In this document: piece by piece, positions 10,111 to 22,812 of the stretch
How positions within the stretch are numbered: the first letter of the stretch is position 1
How the letters are laid out: each line of letters starts with the position of its first letter
Origin: Oscheius dolichura
Taxonomy: Eukaryota; Nematoda; Chromadorea; Rhabditida; Rhabditidae
DNA length: 64,000 nt
NCBI GenBank assembly: GCA_932521035.1
Contig: OW051496.1
Coordinates: 310,001-374,000 of the forward strand
Direction: 5' to 3'
Program-made: the position numbers and the translations under genes
The notes under the pieces: generated by a model
Seen by the model: only the letters and a program-made list of their open reading frames with translations
Databases searched by the model: none
What the model was told of the DNA's origin: nothing

Positions 10111-11738
10111 GTTGCGACTCTTACAGCAGGCACAAATGTCGTTGTGGCGCAGTCGGCAGATGGTTGGAAATCAATTCGAAGAAAAAGTTTTTTTCGATTC
10201 CTCGTGCAAAAATTTGCCTTTTTCTTTCACAATTTTGCACTTCAGAATAGAAATAAACGAGTTTTACGTCTGAAAATAGCAAAAAAAAGTCATTTTGAAC
10301 CTATTTTGGGCTATTTTTCGCAAATTTCTTGCACCTATTTTCCACCTATTTTGGCCTATTCGAGCACCTAAAAATCCGGTCTCTAGTAATTGCAAAAAAA
10401 GAATAAGTCCCGAATAAATTTGTTATTTCCATAAATCTTATCAAAAATGGACCAAAACTCTTATATTCGACATAAACTGAAGACAGCAGAGGTTCACTAT
10501 AAGTGAGGGTACTTCGGTACTTTCTTTCTTCTTTTTTGTATGATACTACGTCGAAAATCGTGAGAAAATACTAAATTGCAGCTCTGGAGACTGCAACGCT
10601 GGATTTTAAACCCAGAAAGAAGGCGCGAAAACTGTGGTTCATAAAGGATCATGTTTTGGGTCATAGAGAAAAAAATCGAAGCGATGTTGAAAAACTGAAT
10701 ACACAGTCTTGTAGACAACAAAATATTGAGCTTTCTAGTGTCTTTTTTTCAGCAATTGTAATTTTTCAACTGTGAAAATCTTCTCGACCACTGCTCACTT
10801 CAAAAAAAGCAGCAGACTAAAACGTTCCTTTTTTGCGAAATTATCTTCACCCTCTAAAAAGGTCACCGTAGATAAGAGAGAAGATGTCACTTCTTTCTTT
10901 TTCGCTCAGCAATAAACAGGAGTTTTGTTCTTCTTGTTTGACGGATCCTGCAAAGAAAGTGTGCAGAGGCCATTGGAGGAAGGAAATTCTGTAAACTCTG
11001 TCAAAAATTTGCTATAATCCCTCTTCCAGCTCGGACCTTTGACAGTTCATAGCGTTCAATTTTCAGGTTAGAAATTGAAAATCAGGAAGATGCGCCCATT
11101 TTACGAGCGTCCTTTATATGGAACTAAGTACGGAAATGTGCGGAAAATGTTTCAACTGCCTTATAAATGGCTGTCCAAAAGGCTTTCAATTGTTTCCCCA
11201 TTGTTATGGTCATCAGAAAATTTCCGGCCCCTCGACCCGGCTGGCGTGGGAAGGCCCGAAACAGGACAAATGCTATCCGGATTCCAGATGCTCTCCGGCA
11301 GCAATACGGCCCACTAATTTGATTTCAAGAGCACAATTCTCATTCTCGTTTGCTATAGCTGTGGTTCCTTCCCCTTGGTTGTGCGTTTCGACAACTGTCG
11401 CTTCTCCCTCCTACATCTCCAGAAGTTGCCTGCCACAAAAACGGCTTTTCCAGTAAGTCGCTCGCTTCACGATTTCTACCGCCAAAAAGTGCAGATTTAT
11501 CGTTTCTCACGCCTAAGAAACGCAACCCCAGCCCGGAATTCTGAATATTCTCTTTCCAACAGTTTTCATTAATTTATTTGGCTCTCATTTACCGTCCAAA
11601 CACCTTTTAACCGTTTGATCGTCCAAAGGTCCCGGTTTCAACGTAAACACGGAATTTCGGATGAGGGTTGCGTTTCTCACGCGAAATTTTTGGCTTCCGC
11701 GCAGGCGCTGCGTTTGTCACGCGTGAGACCGAAAAATG

Positions 11739-12089
11739 GGCCATTACTCTCGCTCACCAACTCAAAAAACTCACCAAATGCTCACCGCGCGTGATTATTT
11801 CTGGCTTGCTTATTTTTTTCTCTCCTATCTATATCAGAATTTTATAGCGCACAATATGGTATAGGTTATATTCCGTAAAAATTAGAAGCGGCACACATAT
11901 AACCTGGTTGGTGAGTTGGTGAGGCAGAAACTCAGCGACTGTTTATTTTTATGAAATATAACCTATACCATATTATTCGCCATAAAATTCTGATATAGAT
12001 AGGAGAGAAAAAAATAAGCAAGCCCAGAAATAATCACGCGCGGTGAGCATTTGGTGAGTTTTTTGAGTTGGTGAGTGAGAGCAATCGCC
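11739..12089. mobile_element. Foldback element with ~134 bp inverted arms
   Basis: The arms at 11739-11872 and 11956-12089 are near-perfect reverse complements, including CTCACCAACTCAAAAAACTC and GATTATTTCTGG on the left arm. The spacer is about 83 bp. It has no coding capacity. It is either a foldback MITE or a locus whose transcripts would form long double-stranded RNA. Confidence 0.85.
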
Positions 12090-12094
12090 CGAAA

Positions 12095-12205
12095 AATGGC
12101 ATCTCCTACCAAAAACTGGTAGCTACCGCTAAAATTGGCAGCCCCTGCCAAAAAAAATGGCAGCTCGCCCCAAAAACTGGCAGCTACCGCTAAAATGTGA
12201 CAGCG
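12095..12205 (+). repeat. Degenerate short tandem repeat beside the foldback
   Basis: AAAACTGG(T/C)AGCTACCGCTAAAAT occurs twice, with related GGCAGC(C/T)CC..CCAAAAA words between, covering about 110 bp directly after the right foldback arm. Confidence 0.7.
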
Positions 12206-12579
12206 CCAAAAAGCTTCCTTACCATTCGGGTTGTCAAGGGCAGGGCCCAGCCCAGGCACGCTCGGGCCGCCCGACCCGTGACAACCCGACTCACCATCTG
12301 CCTGAGAGACGCCGCTCCGCTCCCTGCCAGCCAAACATAATGAAAGCTGTGAAAATGGTAAAAATGAAGGAGCTTTACCAATCGGCTCTACCGACAACCG
12401 TAATCGTAAGCCTGGGTAGTGTCAATAATGTGATAGGCTGGAAAAAGTACAGCCGCTCTTTCGTTCGTTCAAAGTAAAAATGAAATACTCTCGCCGACGA
12501 ACGAAGCTTAGCGATTTAATCCTTGACAGGGTTATTATTGCCAATTATCTAATAGGAGGATGAAGAGAAAGAAGTTACC

Positions 12580-13378
12580 ATTCGTTTTGTAAAAAGAGAA
12601 TATCTCAACAAAAGTTGTTATTTGTGTTCACCTATGGTTAAACCCATCAAAAAGTGAACAATACATATAAACAAAAGCGAGACACAACAAAAAGAGAACA
12701 ATATTCGGTAAACACAAATAACGCCGGCTTTCAACGTCGAAAAATAACCTTCCATGAGTAATATGGAATTACTTGGGAAATGGCAGTAAATCTCCATCGA
12801 CCGTAATGAGGCTAATAATTCGGTGTTCCTGTGAAACCCGATAAAAAGTTAGCTGACGAGCACATAAACCGGACAGGTCGTAAGGGTTATAAAAAGACTT
12901 TTCTAAACCCAGATAACTCGGCTATATTATGTGATTAGTAGGGCTCAGAGAAATAGTTTTTCAGCTATTTTTTTTCTGAACACTTCTCGGGGAGATATTG
13001 ATGCCACAATATTTTTTAGGACCAGAGGAAGCGTTTTATGCGGTTTTTTACATTACTGATTAGCATTACTGCAGGGAGCTATCACGAGTTTTACTGCACT
13101 GGCTGATTAAGGACCATTTTTTTTTTAGCCTATCGCCCCCGCGATCCTCCGCTTATGTTATATTTAGTGTTTGTTTCTTTTTGGTTTAGCATTTATTTTG
13201 GAAACAGCGGTTATTTTTCGACGTTGAAAGCCGGCGTTATTTGTGTTTACCGAATATTGTTCTCTTTTTGTTGTGTCTCGCTTTTGTTTATATGTATTGT
13301 TCACTTTTTGATGGGTTTAACCATAGGTGAACACAAATAACAACTTTTCTTGAGATATTCTCTTTTTACAAAACGAAT
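12580..13378. mobile_element. Element with ~170 bp terminal inverted repeats
   Basis: The left arm 12580-12749 (starting ATTCGTTTTGTAAAAAGAGA) and right arm 13209-13378 are almost identical reverse complements. They enclose a ~459 bp centre with no transposase-like open frame. Long arms with a short unique centre fit a non-autonomous DNA transposon of the long-TIR or foldback kind. High arm identity suggests recent activity or gene conversion. The centre contains the dispersed repeat shared with 9836-9900. Confidence 0.85.
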
Positions 13379-13882
13379 TGTTCACTTTTTGTAGACACGT
13401 GGTGTGGTTCTTTTTTTGCTGCGGCCACTGGTCAAAAGCCTGCTCTACCATGGGAAAATATTGATAATGCCGCAAACCTAAAAATTGTGACGAGAAAGAA
13501 GGAGTACAACAGTGACGCTACAGTCAGTTTCTAAAGGATCCTTTACGGGACCTACACGCCAAGATACTCGTTATTTATAACCGCTTTCCATTGATGAATG
13601 TAAAAATTAGAGAACTCCTGACAGAAGCCTGAAATACTAGAAATATCCGCTGGAGACTGGCTATAGTCGAGAAATGGAGTATGAACTACTTTTTATGTTC
13701 TAGCTGCCTGTTAAACGTCTGCTACGACGTTGGGGAAGATATTATTACGGTTCGCAAAGAATGAAGTCCTTGACGCTTTCCTTCATTTTATATTTCAGAC
13801 CAAATAACAAAAATTCAATAAAACAATTCTTTATCTTCAATATGAATAGCATAAAAATAATAATAGAGTAGGAAAAAAAGAT

Positions 13883-16800
13883 CTAATTCTCCAGGAGGAT
13901 TCTTCCTCTAGCGTCGACTTTGACAACTGGCGGGGTTCCGGGTTCAATTTCCGGTTTGAGGCCACGTTTCGGCGTCTTCCACGCCCCTTTCCTGGGTACC
14001 ATTTGAATACACTCCGGAATTGGGCAAACACTGCAATTATGTTGAGTTTTCTAGCCAAAATTGGGGTCCACTACCTATAACAGAGAGTACAACCCGTGCA
14101 GTCGTCTTCATTCACGTGGGGCTGGTGGGTATTGGCATCGAAGGAGATCGCCTGGTAGCCGCTGTCATTACAGGTCATATAACACTTTCCACAGTTGATA
14201 CACATGTCCTGAAATGGGGAAAACTGATTCAGAAGAACAAATTGGTAATAGGATTACTGTAGCCAAGTAAGAAACACGGAAAAAACCAGTTTTCTTCAAA
14301 AATAGCTGAATTCAAACACATCTACTGCAACACTTCTCTGCTTTATATTTTCTTTAAAAGGAATTTGTAAAACTTTTGAAAGTTTGTTTCATCGGAGTTG
14401 ATCATTTTCATGTAATTTTCATCTATTTTCTACTTTGCTGTCTAACTGTGGCTGTTTCACCACCGACAAGCTTTGAAGCTCTTTGAAAATCGTCACGTAA
14501 ACACGGGGAGGCATTTCTTTTTCTCAAATAGATGTACTAAAACCAGAAAAAAAGTGTCCCTGGTTGATTTTTTAGAGAAAAACGGATTAATAACTCACAT
14601 CATCGATGATAGCAACCTTCTGTTCCTGATTATCCAGTGTCACATAGGGTCCAATCTTTGGCAGAGCGGTACCAATGACATCCTGGATTGTGGGGACCTT
14701 CTCCGGCTCCTCGTCGGGTCTCGAAGCGTAGTGGATTCCCTCCTTGGAGAGGAGATCCGTCTTCACCAGCTGTTTATGTTCCCTCTCTTCTTTTTCCTTC
14801 ATGAACTTTCCAAAATTCGATAATCCCTAGAATATTTCATATTTTAGAAGGTAAAGAGGGTTACGGTATCGGCTAGAAGGACAAGTTTTCCTTTTTGGTG
14901 TTTCTCGATGGGAGGAGATTGGCCATCCCATTCTCTGAGGGAAGAGAGGCCCTTGAGGTAGAGAAGACACCGCAGACCGGTACAGTAGTCGTCAATCAGG
15001 GTGAAATCTTGATTTTGGACGGCGGAGCAGACCTAAAAATGGGGAATAGGTGGCAAAAAATCAATTTAGTAATTTTATTTTGAGCAGCGTTTCAAAAATT
15101 GTTTCGGGATCGCAATAAGAGCAAGAAAGCTCACGTTCCTCGTTATTTCTATTCCGCACCTTCAAAAAAGGCGGTGGACCATAAAGGAACAAAAGGGACC
15201 GGATTACGGTAGAAAAATGGGTACAATCCTTTAAAAAGTCGTTACAGGAAAGCAAAATCGTTGAATGGATCATCAAAATGGAACAGGACTGGATTACGGT
15301 AGAGAAACGGTCACATTCTTTTAAAAATTGTTTCAAAGCCTCAATAAAAGCAAGTAAGACCGATATTTCGCATTGAGTTTTCCCTCTTTTAGTTCTCCTA
15401 AAATTTTAAAGTTAAAACGTTTTGGGGATCCAATAAGACTGAGAGAGGGCCATGCTCTTCGTTTTTCACCAACAATATTCCCTGACCCATAAAATAAAAT
15501 AAAAAGACCTGGATTACTGTAGAAAACAGTCTGTTTCCCCAAAATTACCTGTAGAACAGAAGCTCCCGAGTTCAAGAATGCCAGTCCAGTCTCGGCACTT
15601 TCAATTCCACCAGTAGCCATAATCGGGAACCCGTCCAAGTCGTTAGCAATATTCGATACAGCCTTCAGAGCAATCGGTCGAATAGCCGAGCCACTCATTC
15701 CTCCATAGGTTGTCCTCTTCTCCTTTCCAACTGCTGGCCATGCCACTCCGTCAGCTCTCATGTGCATCAGACTAGAGACGGTATTCGTGGCGGTGACTCC
15801 CCAGGCGCCGCCTTCTTTAGCCGCGCGGGCGATTAAACGAATATCCGTGATGTTGGGCGTCATCTTGGGGAAGAACGGGATCTTGACGGTAGCCTTGACC
15901 CAGCTGCAGATGGTGCGGACGATGTCGGGATCCTGGCCGCAGGCGAGACCCATTCCTGGAAAGAAAGATCATTAAAAAGCGGACTACAGTACCCAGCGAT
16001 CCCCAAATGCCTTCAAAATACTCAGAATTTTGTGCTGATCATGAATAACCATGTTAAAAATTATAAAAATGTCAAATTTTGGAGAACAATGCATTCAAAG
16101 TTGAAAATTTGTTCTGCGAATTTGGTCCAACGCGTCGCTAAACAACGGGCGCTCGCTGTTTACGCGAACTGGCGCGCCGTTACAGTAACCGAGAAAACGT
16201 CTTGTACTGTAATTTTCATCGGAAATTGTTGAAAAACTACCGTACCTTTCTCTCCCATTCCATGAGGACAAGACAAATTCAGCTCCAAGATATCGGAACC
16301 GGCTTCTTCTGCCTGTTTCGCCAGCGTGACCCAGTCCTTCTGATTGAAGACACACATAATCGAAGCCACCACAATCTTGGTCGGATGGTCGCGTTTCAAT
16401 TCCCGGACACATTGCAACCAGTAGGCGGCGGACTTCTCCGAAATCAACTCGATATTCAGGAAGGAGCCTTGATTCGGTCCGTAGATTGGACCGCTGGTGG
16501 AGCCGCGAACAATTCGTGGAGATACATTGGTCACCAGATCCTTGTCCAGGCCGAAGGTCTTCGTCAATATGAATCCCCAGCCTTGTTCGAAGGCGCGACG
16601 GCACATAGGGCCGGAAGTCGTCGGCGGGGCAGAGGCCAGGCCGAAGGGGTTCTCAAACTTGACACCGCACATCTCCACGGAGATATCTACCTGAAAAAAG
16701 GAGGAATTAGCAATGGAAATTCTCTGAATGGCCGTAAGGAAAAAAAGAATACCAGTTTTATGTGAAACTATCATAACTTCAGGAGCATTCATCTTACTGA

Positions 16801-19800
16801 TGCGGAAGCAACTTATTTCAATCTAAAAATCTTTTCAATGCATATTTTGACCTCTGTAAGACTCCCGGAAACCTAGAAATTGTATTCATCTTCCCGTCAA
16901 GACCTAGAATAGTTTGGAGGCCCCTTTACCGCTTCTTATGTCCCATTCCCTGCCCCATCCCGATCCAGATACCCACCTCATCAATAGGAGTAGTAAACAT
17001 GGGCAGTTTCGGCTCCTCGGAGACCTCAATACCGTGCAGTTTCTGTAGATAGCGATGCATTTGCCAGGCAGCTACTTTTCCATCATTTACAGACTCGACA
17101 GTCGTTTCAGCCACTCCTCCAACGTCTCCTCCGACGAATACCCACGGTTCCGAGGTTCCTTGGGTCTTCTAAATTCTAATTTTTATAAATTAACAAGCTT
17201 TGGTGGACCTTATTAACTTCCGGTGCTCCCCACTTGTTCAATTTTATGGGGGACAAGGCCTCGAGGATATCTTTGTCGACCAGGGTCGATCCAAAGGCCG
17301 AGATGACGTAGTCCGCCTTGAGGGAGATGATCTGCTCCTCGTCTTCGTACCACTCCCCGTTATCGTCTTGTTCTGTCCTGGCGAAGGTCATCGAGACGAT
17401 TCGACCATCCTTGACATTTACAGAGCGAGGAGAGCAGAACGGCATAAACTCGCACTTTTCTTCTTTAGCCGCTTCCATCTGAAACAGAGCCACAGTTAGA
17501 CAGTTTCGACACAGTTTTCATTGAAAAGAGCCGCTCGATTCTATAAAGAATATTGCTTACCTCCTCGGGAACAGCTCGAATTCCGGTGAAGCCCTTCCTG
17601 AAGACTACAGTAACCCGACTGGCACCGCATCTCAGAGCCGAAGTGGCGCAATCGAAGGCCGTATCACCGGCTCCCAACACGATGACTCGTCCTCTCATCA
17701 CCGGCAGACTCGTCTTCTTACAGCCGCACATTCCCGGCTTACTGGCGGCAGCAACCAGGGGGAGGTAGTCCTTACTGGTGTAGAAGCCCTGCTCCTGGCT
17801 GAGCCCGTCAAAAACGTGGTACTTCTTCGGTTCCGGCATTCCAATTCCAATAAAAACGGCCTTGGCTCCTTGGTCCTGAACGGAAAATGTTTTAAACCTC
17901 CTAGAAAAGCTTTTTACCTTCAATTTTTCCAACGTCATGTCATTTTTGTGCAAACTACGGCCGGTAACGATCTTCACTCCTATATCCTTAGCCAGTTGGA
18001 TTTCAAAGTCCACAACATCATAGGGAAGACGGAATTGGGGGATTTCCGAGGAGGAAAGCCCGCCAACATAATCATTCTTCTCGTAAATTGTCACATCTGT
18101 ATAGCCGAGACGAGCCATGAAGGAGGCGCAGGAGATCGAGGCAGGACCACAGCCTGGAAACCAAGAGTAGTACAAAGAAAGGAGGATTTTCATTTAAAAA
18201 AGAGCGAAAATTTCCCAAGATTCGCTCATAAAACTCCGTAGGTGGGAACAATAAATGAATTACAAAGCATTTGTTCATTAAATCATTTTTTCTAACCACA
18301 ATGGATTAAATAGAAATTGCGAAAAATAAAAAAGACAACGTTTGGCCGAAGTTATAAAACTAGCGTTTAGTCCCACGGCAATAAGTTGGACCCGCTCTTT
18401 TGTGCCGAATGAATGGCACCATTTTCCCGGGAGAATGGGAAGAGCAGGTCAATTTTGACAGCATTTCCTAGATCACAGCTCTCTTGGTGCGCATTACGCT
18501 CTATCCAACGAAAAAAAAAGAAAAATTGAATAAGTTTGGCTTATATAAACGTGAATGCATTCCTGATAATCATCCATGTGGGTTAAATTACTTCCATGAA
18601 AAATAAAAGACTGTTTTAGTAATTATATAAAGTACTTTCAGTTTGCTGCGCTGCATTCGGGAGAATATACATGCGGCAATAAAAAGATGCGTGGAATTTC
18701 TTTACCAGAGAATTCCCCGGGTGTCAAACCGAGATTCTTCACCCATTACGCTGTGTTCATCACCCTTTGAAAGCTACAGAAACAAATTTTCAGCTGCTGT
18801 CACCGAGTTATGAGGGAGCAAAGTTCCAATTTTTTAAAACCAAAATAAATGGGATTTTATAGGAACTGATTATTATAGAGGGCTTCGAATCGCTAGTTTT
18901 ATAATTCCAGTCAAACATTTATTTTCTTACAAATCAGTTTTTTTTTTTCAAAAAATGCCAAAGAAGTGAAACATTTTACTTATTTTTCCCACTTTACATG
19001 CTCCACCCAAAATTTAAAAAGAGCGCTTTTACGCATTCACTACTTCGGTAAGAATATATTCTAGTTAAAAACTCACCCAACAGAGCCACCGGCTGGCTAT
19101 GAGCTGCATTCCTATTGTCCCTGACTTCCTTGCTGACTATTTGTCGAATATTCATCTTCTTGAAGATATCACAGGCAAATTGTTGCAGTCCCCCAATATT
19201 AATGGCTCCCTCTTCAGAGGCTTGGAGGTTACATCCCCCGACGCAGAGATCCGAAGTGGGACAGATCATTCCACAAGTCAGACCGAGGGGATTGTCCGAG
19301 AGGATCTGCCGGGCGGCTCCGTAGTAATTCTTGTTAGAAATTGAGGTAATAAAAGCCTTGACGTCGAGCTGGGTGGGACAACTCTTCTGGCAGGGAGCGT
19401 CGGCGCATTTCAGACACCGGAGGGCCTCTCGGAGGGCGCCCCTCTCGGATAAAGTCGTGTGCTTGATGTCGCGGAAGTCGTTCTCCAAATTTCCGCAGTT
19501 CTAAAATCTTTATAAGACCAAAAAACAGGGGGGAAAACTCACGGGGGCGCAGCCTTTCTCGGCATTTCGCTTCCAGTTCTTTTTATTCTGCTTTGTGTCA
19601 AAGGAGGGAACAGCTTTGGCATATTTGTTGACTTTTGGGTTCAAGGACAGGAGACTCTGCAAAGGTACGATTATAGGAAATAAAGGTATGACTAATAAAA
19701 ATGTACCGCCAAACATTAAAAATTAAAAATATCGAACTGAATAGAAACAGGCGTCAAGTATAGTTTTTGGCTCTTCCTATGTTTTAATGACGGTCTAAAA

Positions 19801-21283
19801 CGTTTCAGAATCTAAATTAGTCAATGTTGAGATGACAGTCACTATAAATTTTTTGAACTAGCGAGAAAGATGACTAGAAATAGAGAACAGAAGGACATAC
19901 AGTCGCCCCCATCCGTATAACACCTTCATGACGTTTTATTTATAAAAAAAAACTGCGACCGGTAGCACTAAAAATTGGAACTAAGCAGAGTCAAGTACAT
20001 AGCCTAGTATTTTGTTGTCATGTGTTTTAAAGCTGAATTAAAACTTTCGATAATCTAATTTTACGACTGAAAAACAGGGCAGAAGAGGATAAAAACTAGC
20101 GCTTTTCTTATTTTGCGTTTCAGTAGTCAGCTTCGTTATTTTTTTTGACTATAACAGGTCTATAACGGAATAACTGCGATACTGATCCATTCTATGTTTT
20201 AATACCGATTTAAAACATTCCAGAATCTCATTTTGCCAGTTCCGCCTGGCCGATTATAGCCATTTTGTATTTTTCGATGTCCTACGATAGCTTTTTTTAT
20301 TTGTCTCGTTTTCAGTAATTGATAGACACGTTAGCCTATCCAGCAGACAAAATTAATCAGTCAAACAGCCACGTGTGTGGTTTTTATCTGGCTTCTCCCC
20401 TCTTTTCCACTCTGCTATCTCCCGGCAAATAGTAATTTGGTCTTCTTATCCACCCTCCTATCAGGGGAAGGGGCCAGTAACCACGCTCTAAATAACATTC
20501 AAAATTCAATAATATTTTTATGAATTTGCCCGGCAAAATTCTTCCAAAAGTGGACAAAACATAGCTAAAAGTGGGAAGTATCACGCGACCACGCGGTGTC
20601 TGTCCTTTTCTTTTTCTCGTTGCGCCACCAGTAGAAAAAAAGACGAGGGGGACTGATATGGAACTGACGCGGAGAAGATAGATCGCCCCGACCAGTGGAA
20701 TTGTACACTGTTTCGGAGAGAAACGGCGACGGCAAACTGACAACCGGGCAAAGGTCACTTGTGCAGAAAATCGAAAAGTTGGAGATTTTTGATGCGGATT
20801 TTTGACAAGCCATTGATTGGAAGCACAGCTAGAAGAGCCACAGCTGTGGAATACCCGTAGTTTGGAAAAAATGCAGAAAAACTTGAGAAAATGACTGGAA
20901 ATCGCTTCATACGAGAAAATTGTGAAGGTGCCACAGTTAGACAGTTGGCAGCCACGGGAAGGGAGATTTTTTGGGGCGGACGCCTCACCAAAGGAAGCAA
21001 CAATTCAGAAATATCGTATATTTGAAGACGTTTGTAGGAAAACGGCGAAAAATTGGTCAAAAACGGCTATTTCCTCAAGAGTACCACAGTTAGACAGCCG
21101 AGAGCACCACAATTCCGCAGTTAGAACTTCTTTCGGCCATTTTTCGTCGTCTAGACGACGTTTTCGCTCGCTTAACCTTATTAGCCCGAAGATCAAGGCC
21201 ACCACCACCTCCTCGTCTTTTTCCTTACAAACCTCGATATCTGGAGCATCTTTGGAGATTGGGTAGTCGTTTGGTGGAGCCAT
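13883..21283 (-). CDS. dpyd-1: Dihydropyrimidine dehydrogenase [NADP+], full length
   Basis: Thirteen exons in order: 21283-21233, 19656-19543, 19500-19077, 18153-17918, 17875-17561, 17478-17209, 17168-16977, 16690-16246, 15955-15549, 15032-14865, 14826-14599, 14208-14075 and 14030-13883. They give 1043 residues, the family size. The enzyme reduces uracil and thymine with NADPH, the first step of pyrimidine breakdown in the cytosol. Visible parts are N-terminal Fe-S cysteines ([14 protein letters not shown] and [16 protein letters not shown]), the FAD site ([14 protein letters not shown]), the NADPH site ([20 protein letters not shown]), the FMN/pyrimidine domain with catalytic Cys in [12 protein letters not shown] (~residue 672), and two C-terminal 4Fe-4S motifs ([23 protein letters not shown]). 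The first exon ([17 protein letters not shown]) is 1.6 kb upstream; it was chosen because it joins in phase to SLLSLNPK and matches the family N-terminus. The penultimate donor at 14074 was chosen to restore the second ferredoxin motif. Confidence 0.96.
16003..16200 (-). repeat. Dispersed repeat R1, copy b
   Basis: Reverse-orientation copy in the intron 15956-16245 of the dehydrogenase gene. It contains GCGAATTTGGTCCAACGCGT, CGCTGTTTACGCG and GGCGCGCCGTTACAGTAAC. Confidence 0.85.
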
Positions 21284-22812
21284 CCTGGCGGTCTTTCTCA
21301 GCGAAGAAGACGAAAAGGGCAGCCGTCGTCGACCACGAACGGTACCGCCTCCCTGAAAATGAGATAGCAGACGGGGACAGGAGGGACGAGAGCGGCACCA
21401 AGTACTACTGATAACAAGAAGCACATGGAGAGATTCTGGGACGTTGAATGATCGCAATTTCAATTGAAAATCTGATTAAAATGGGGCTCCGAAGCATAAA
21501 AAATAGACAAAATTGGAGGGAAAGAAGAGACAACGTTATTCTTTCGAGGAACCGCGTCACAAAATCGGAAAACCGGTTGGTTTTAGGAGATTATCCATGA
21601 TAGGAGGCAGACAGAAGGGGGAAAAGTAGAAAATGAGGTCAGAAACTCAATTTTCAGAGTTTCGCGTCGATTTTTACGCTTTTCTCGGGATAAATAGACG
21701 GTTAGCGGCTTTTGATCCCGCCAAAAACAAACAAAACTCAACATTCTTTAATCGACAGGATGGGGCAATCTTTACCAAAAAGTGGAAATATGGGCATTTT
21801 CTAAAGTTTACTTCGCTTTTATGGTTGGTTGCTCTCAAATTTTCTTCAAAAGAGCAAATTTCTAGAAATGAATGGATCCGTAATACTGGCGATTGCTCTT
21901 TTGTCAACATTTGTGCTTGTTCTTCTCGTCTACTTGGTTTATTTCTATTGGATTACTTCAAAACAGGCTAGTTATTCATATTTTTGAAGAATTTGCTCGG
22001 TTTTTTCATTGAAAATGTACTGCAGCTGCTTTAGAATCTTTAGCTTACACCAAAAAATGAGTTTTCTTCGATGCCTCAGATTCAAAAGTGTAATCATTGC
22101 TTATAAGACGGCAATTCCTATCTTAAAGGTTCGTCATAGGCGCAACTGACGGCGCGCCGCCAATAGTAGACGCCATGGCGAATAGCGGCCGAGATTTTAC
22201 GGGTGTGGCGGCAGCGTACTCGGGCGATTGTTACTGTTGCTTTTAGTGTTGTTATACCTCGTTTTCGATGGAAAAAAGGCATTTTCGTTTATTTTAACTG
22301 ATAAATTGATTGGGAAGAGCGGGTAGAATGACCTGGCAAGCTGACAATTTCAAAAAATCGTCTTTTTTGGATCTAAAACATGATTTTTTGGCCATTTCTG
22401 AGGGATATTCATAATTTTGACTCTTTATGGCTACTAGAATGGGAAAATTGGAAGAAAGGAGGCTAACGGACAGTGTAAAGAGCAACCGCCATACCTAGGT
22501 CAAGCGGCGAGAAGAGAACAAATGACCGGAGCCCGCTGAGAGCCGGCCAAATCAGCTGACCGCCAAGATCGAGGCCAACTGGCCAGATGTACCTCTCAAA
22601 TTATAGTTTACTGCCATATATTTTTGCCGGAGCAATGAGCAAAATAGGCAATTAGAATGATAAAGGCGGCATAGAACATTAAAAATGGGAATTGTTGAAT
22701 TTAGCCGGAGTAATGGCTGTCTAACTGTGGCAAAGCCAGAAATCGCTGCCTAGCTGTGGCGGTCTCGATTAAATGCTTCATTTTATACAAAAATGGAATA
22801 ACACTCATAAAA
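21284..22812. other. Gap between dehydrogenase start and cathepsin Z stop
   Basis: This 1.5 kb gap contains the upstream region of the dehydrogenase, with a TTTTCAG acceptor-like site at about 21353 that could be a trans-splice site. It also has a half-copy of the CACCCGTAAAATCTCGGC inverted-repeat family (22188-22205) and the 16 bp dispersed motif at 22716-22731 with a degenerate second copy just after it. No gene is recognised. Confidence 0.5.

Larger units (their letters stand above)
9798..13882. other. Repeat-dominated gap, no confident gene
   Basis: About 4 kb holds a hairpin, a 134 bp foldback, a 799 bp long-terminal-inverted-repeat element, minor tandem repeats and many CACCTATTTT words (9.8-10.4 kb). 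A tRNA-like A-box (TGGCGCAGTCGG) occurs at ~10145. A Cys-rich open frame at 11118-11456 is discussed as a finding. The segment 13.40-13.88 kb shows nothing recognisable. Confidence 0.6.

Noticed and set aside
13925-13965. B-box-like GGTTCAATTTCC as part of a tRNA
   Set aside because: It lies within the last coding exon of the dehydrogenase, and no A-box or stems accompany it.
19510-19716. Open frame reading through intron 1 into exon 2 of dihydropyrimidine dehydrogenase ([13 protein letters not shown]...)
   Set aside because: It would give the enzyme a hydrophobic leader that the family lacks. The exon at 21233-21283 ([17 protein letters not shown]) joins in phase and matches the family N-terminus.
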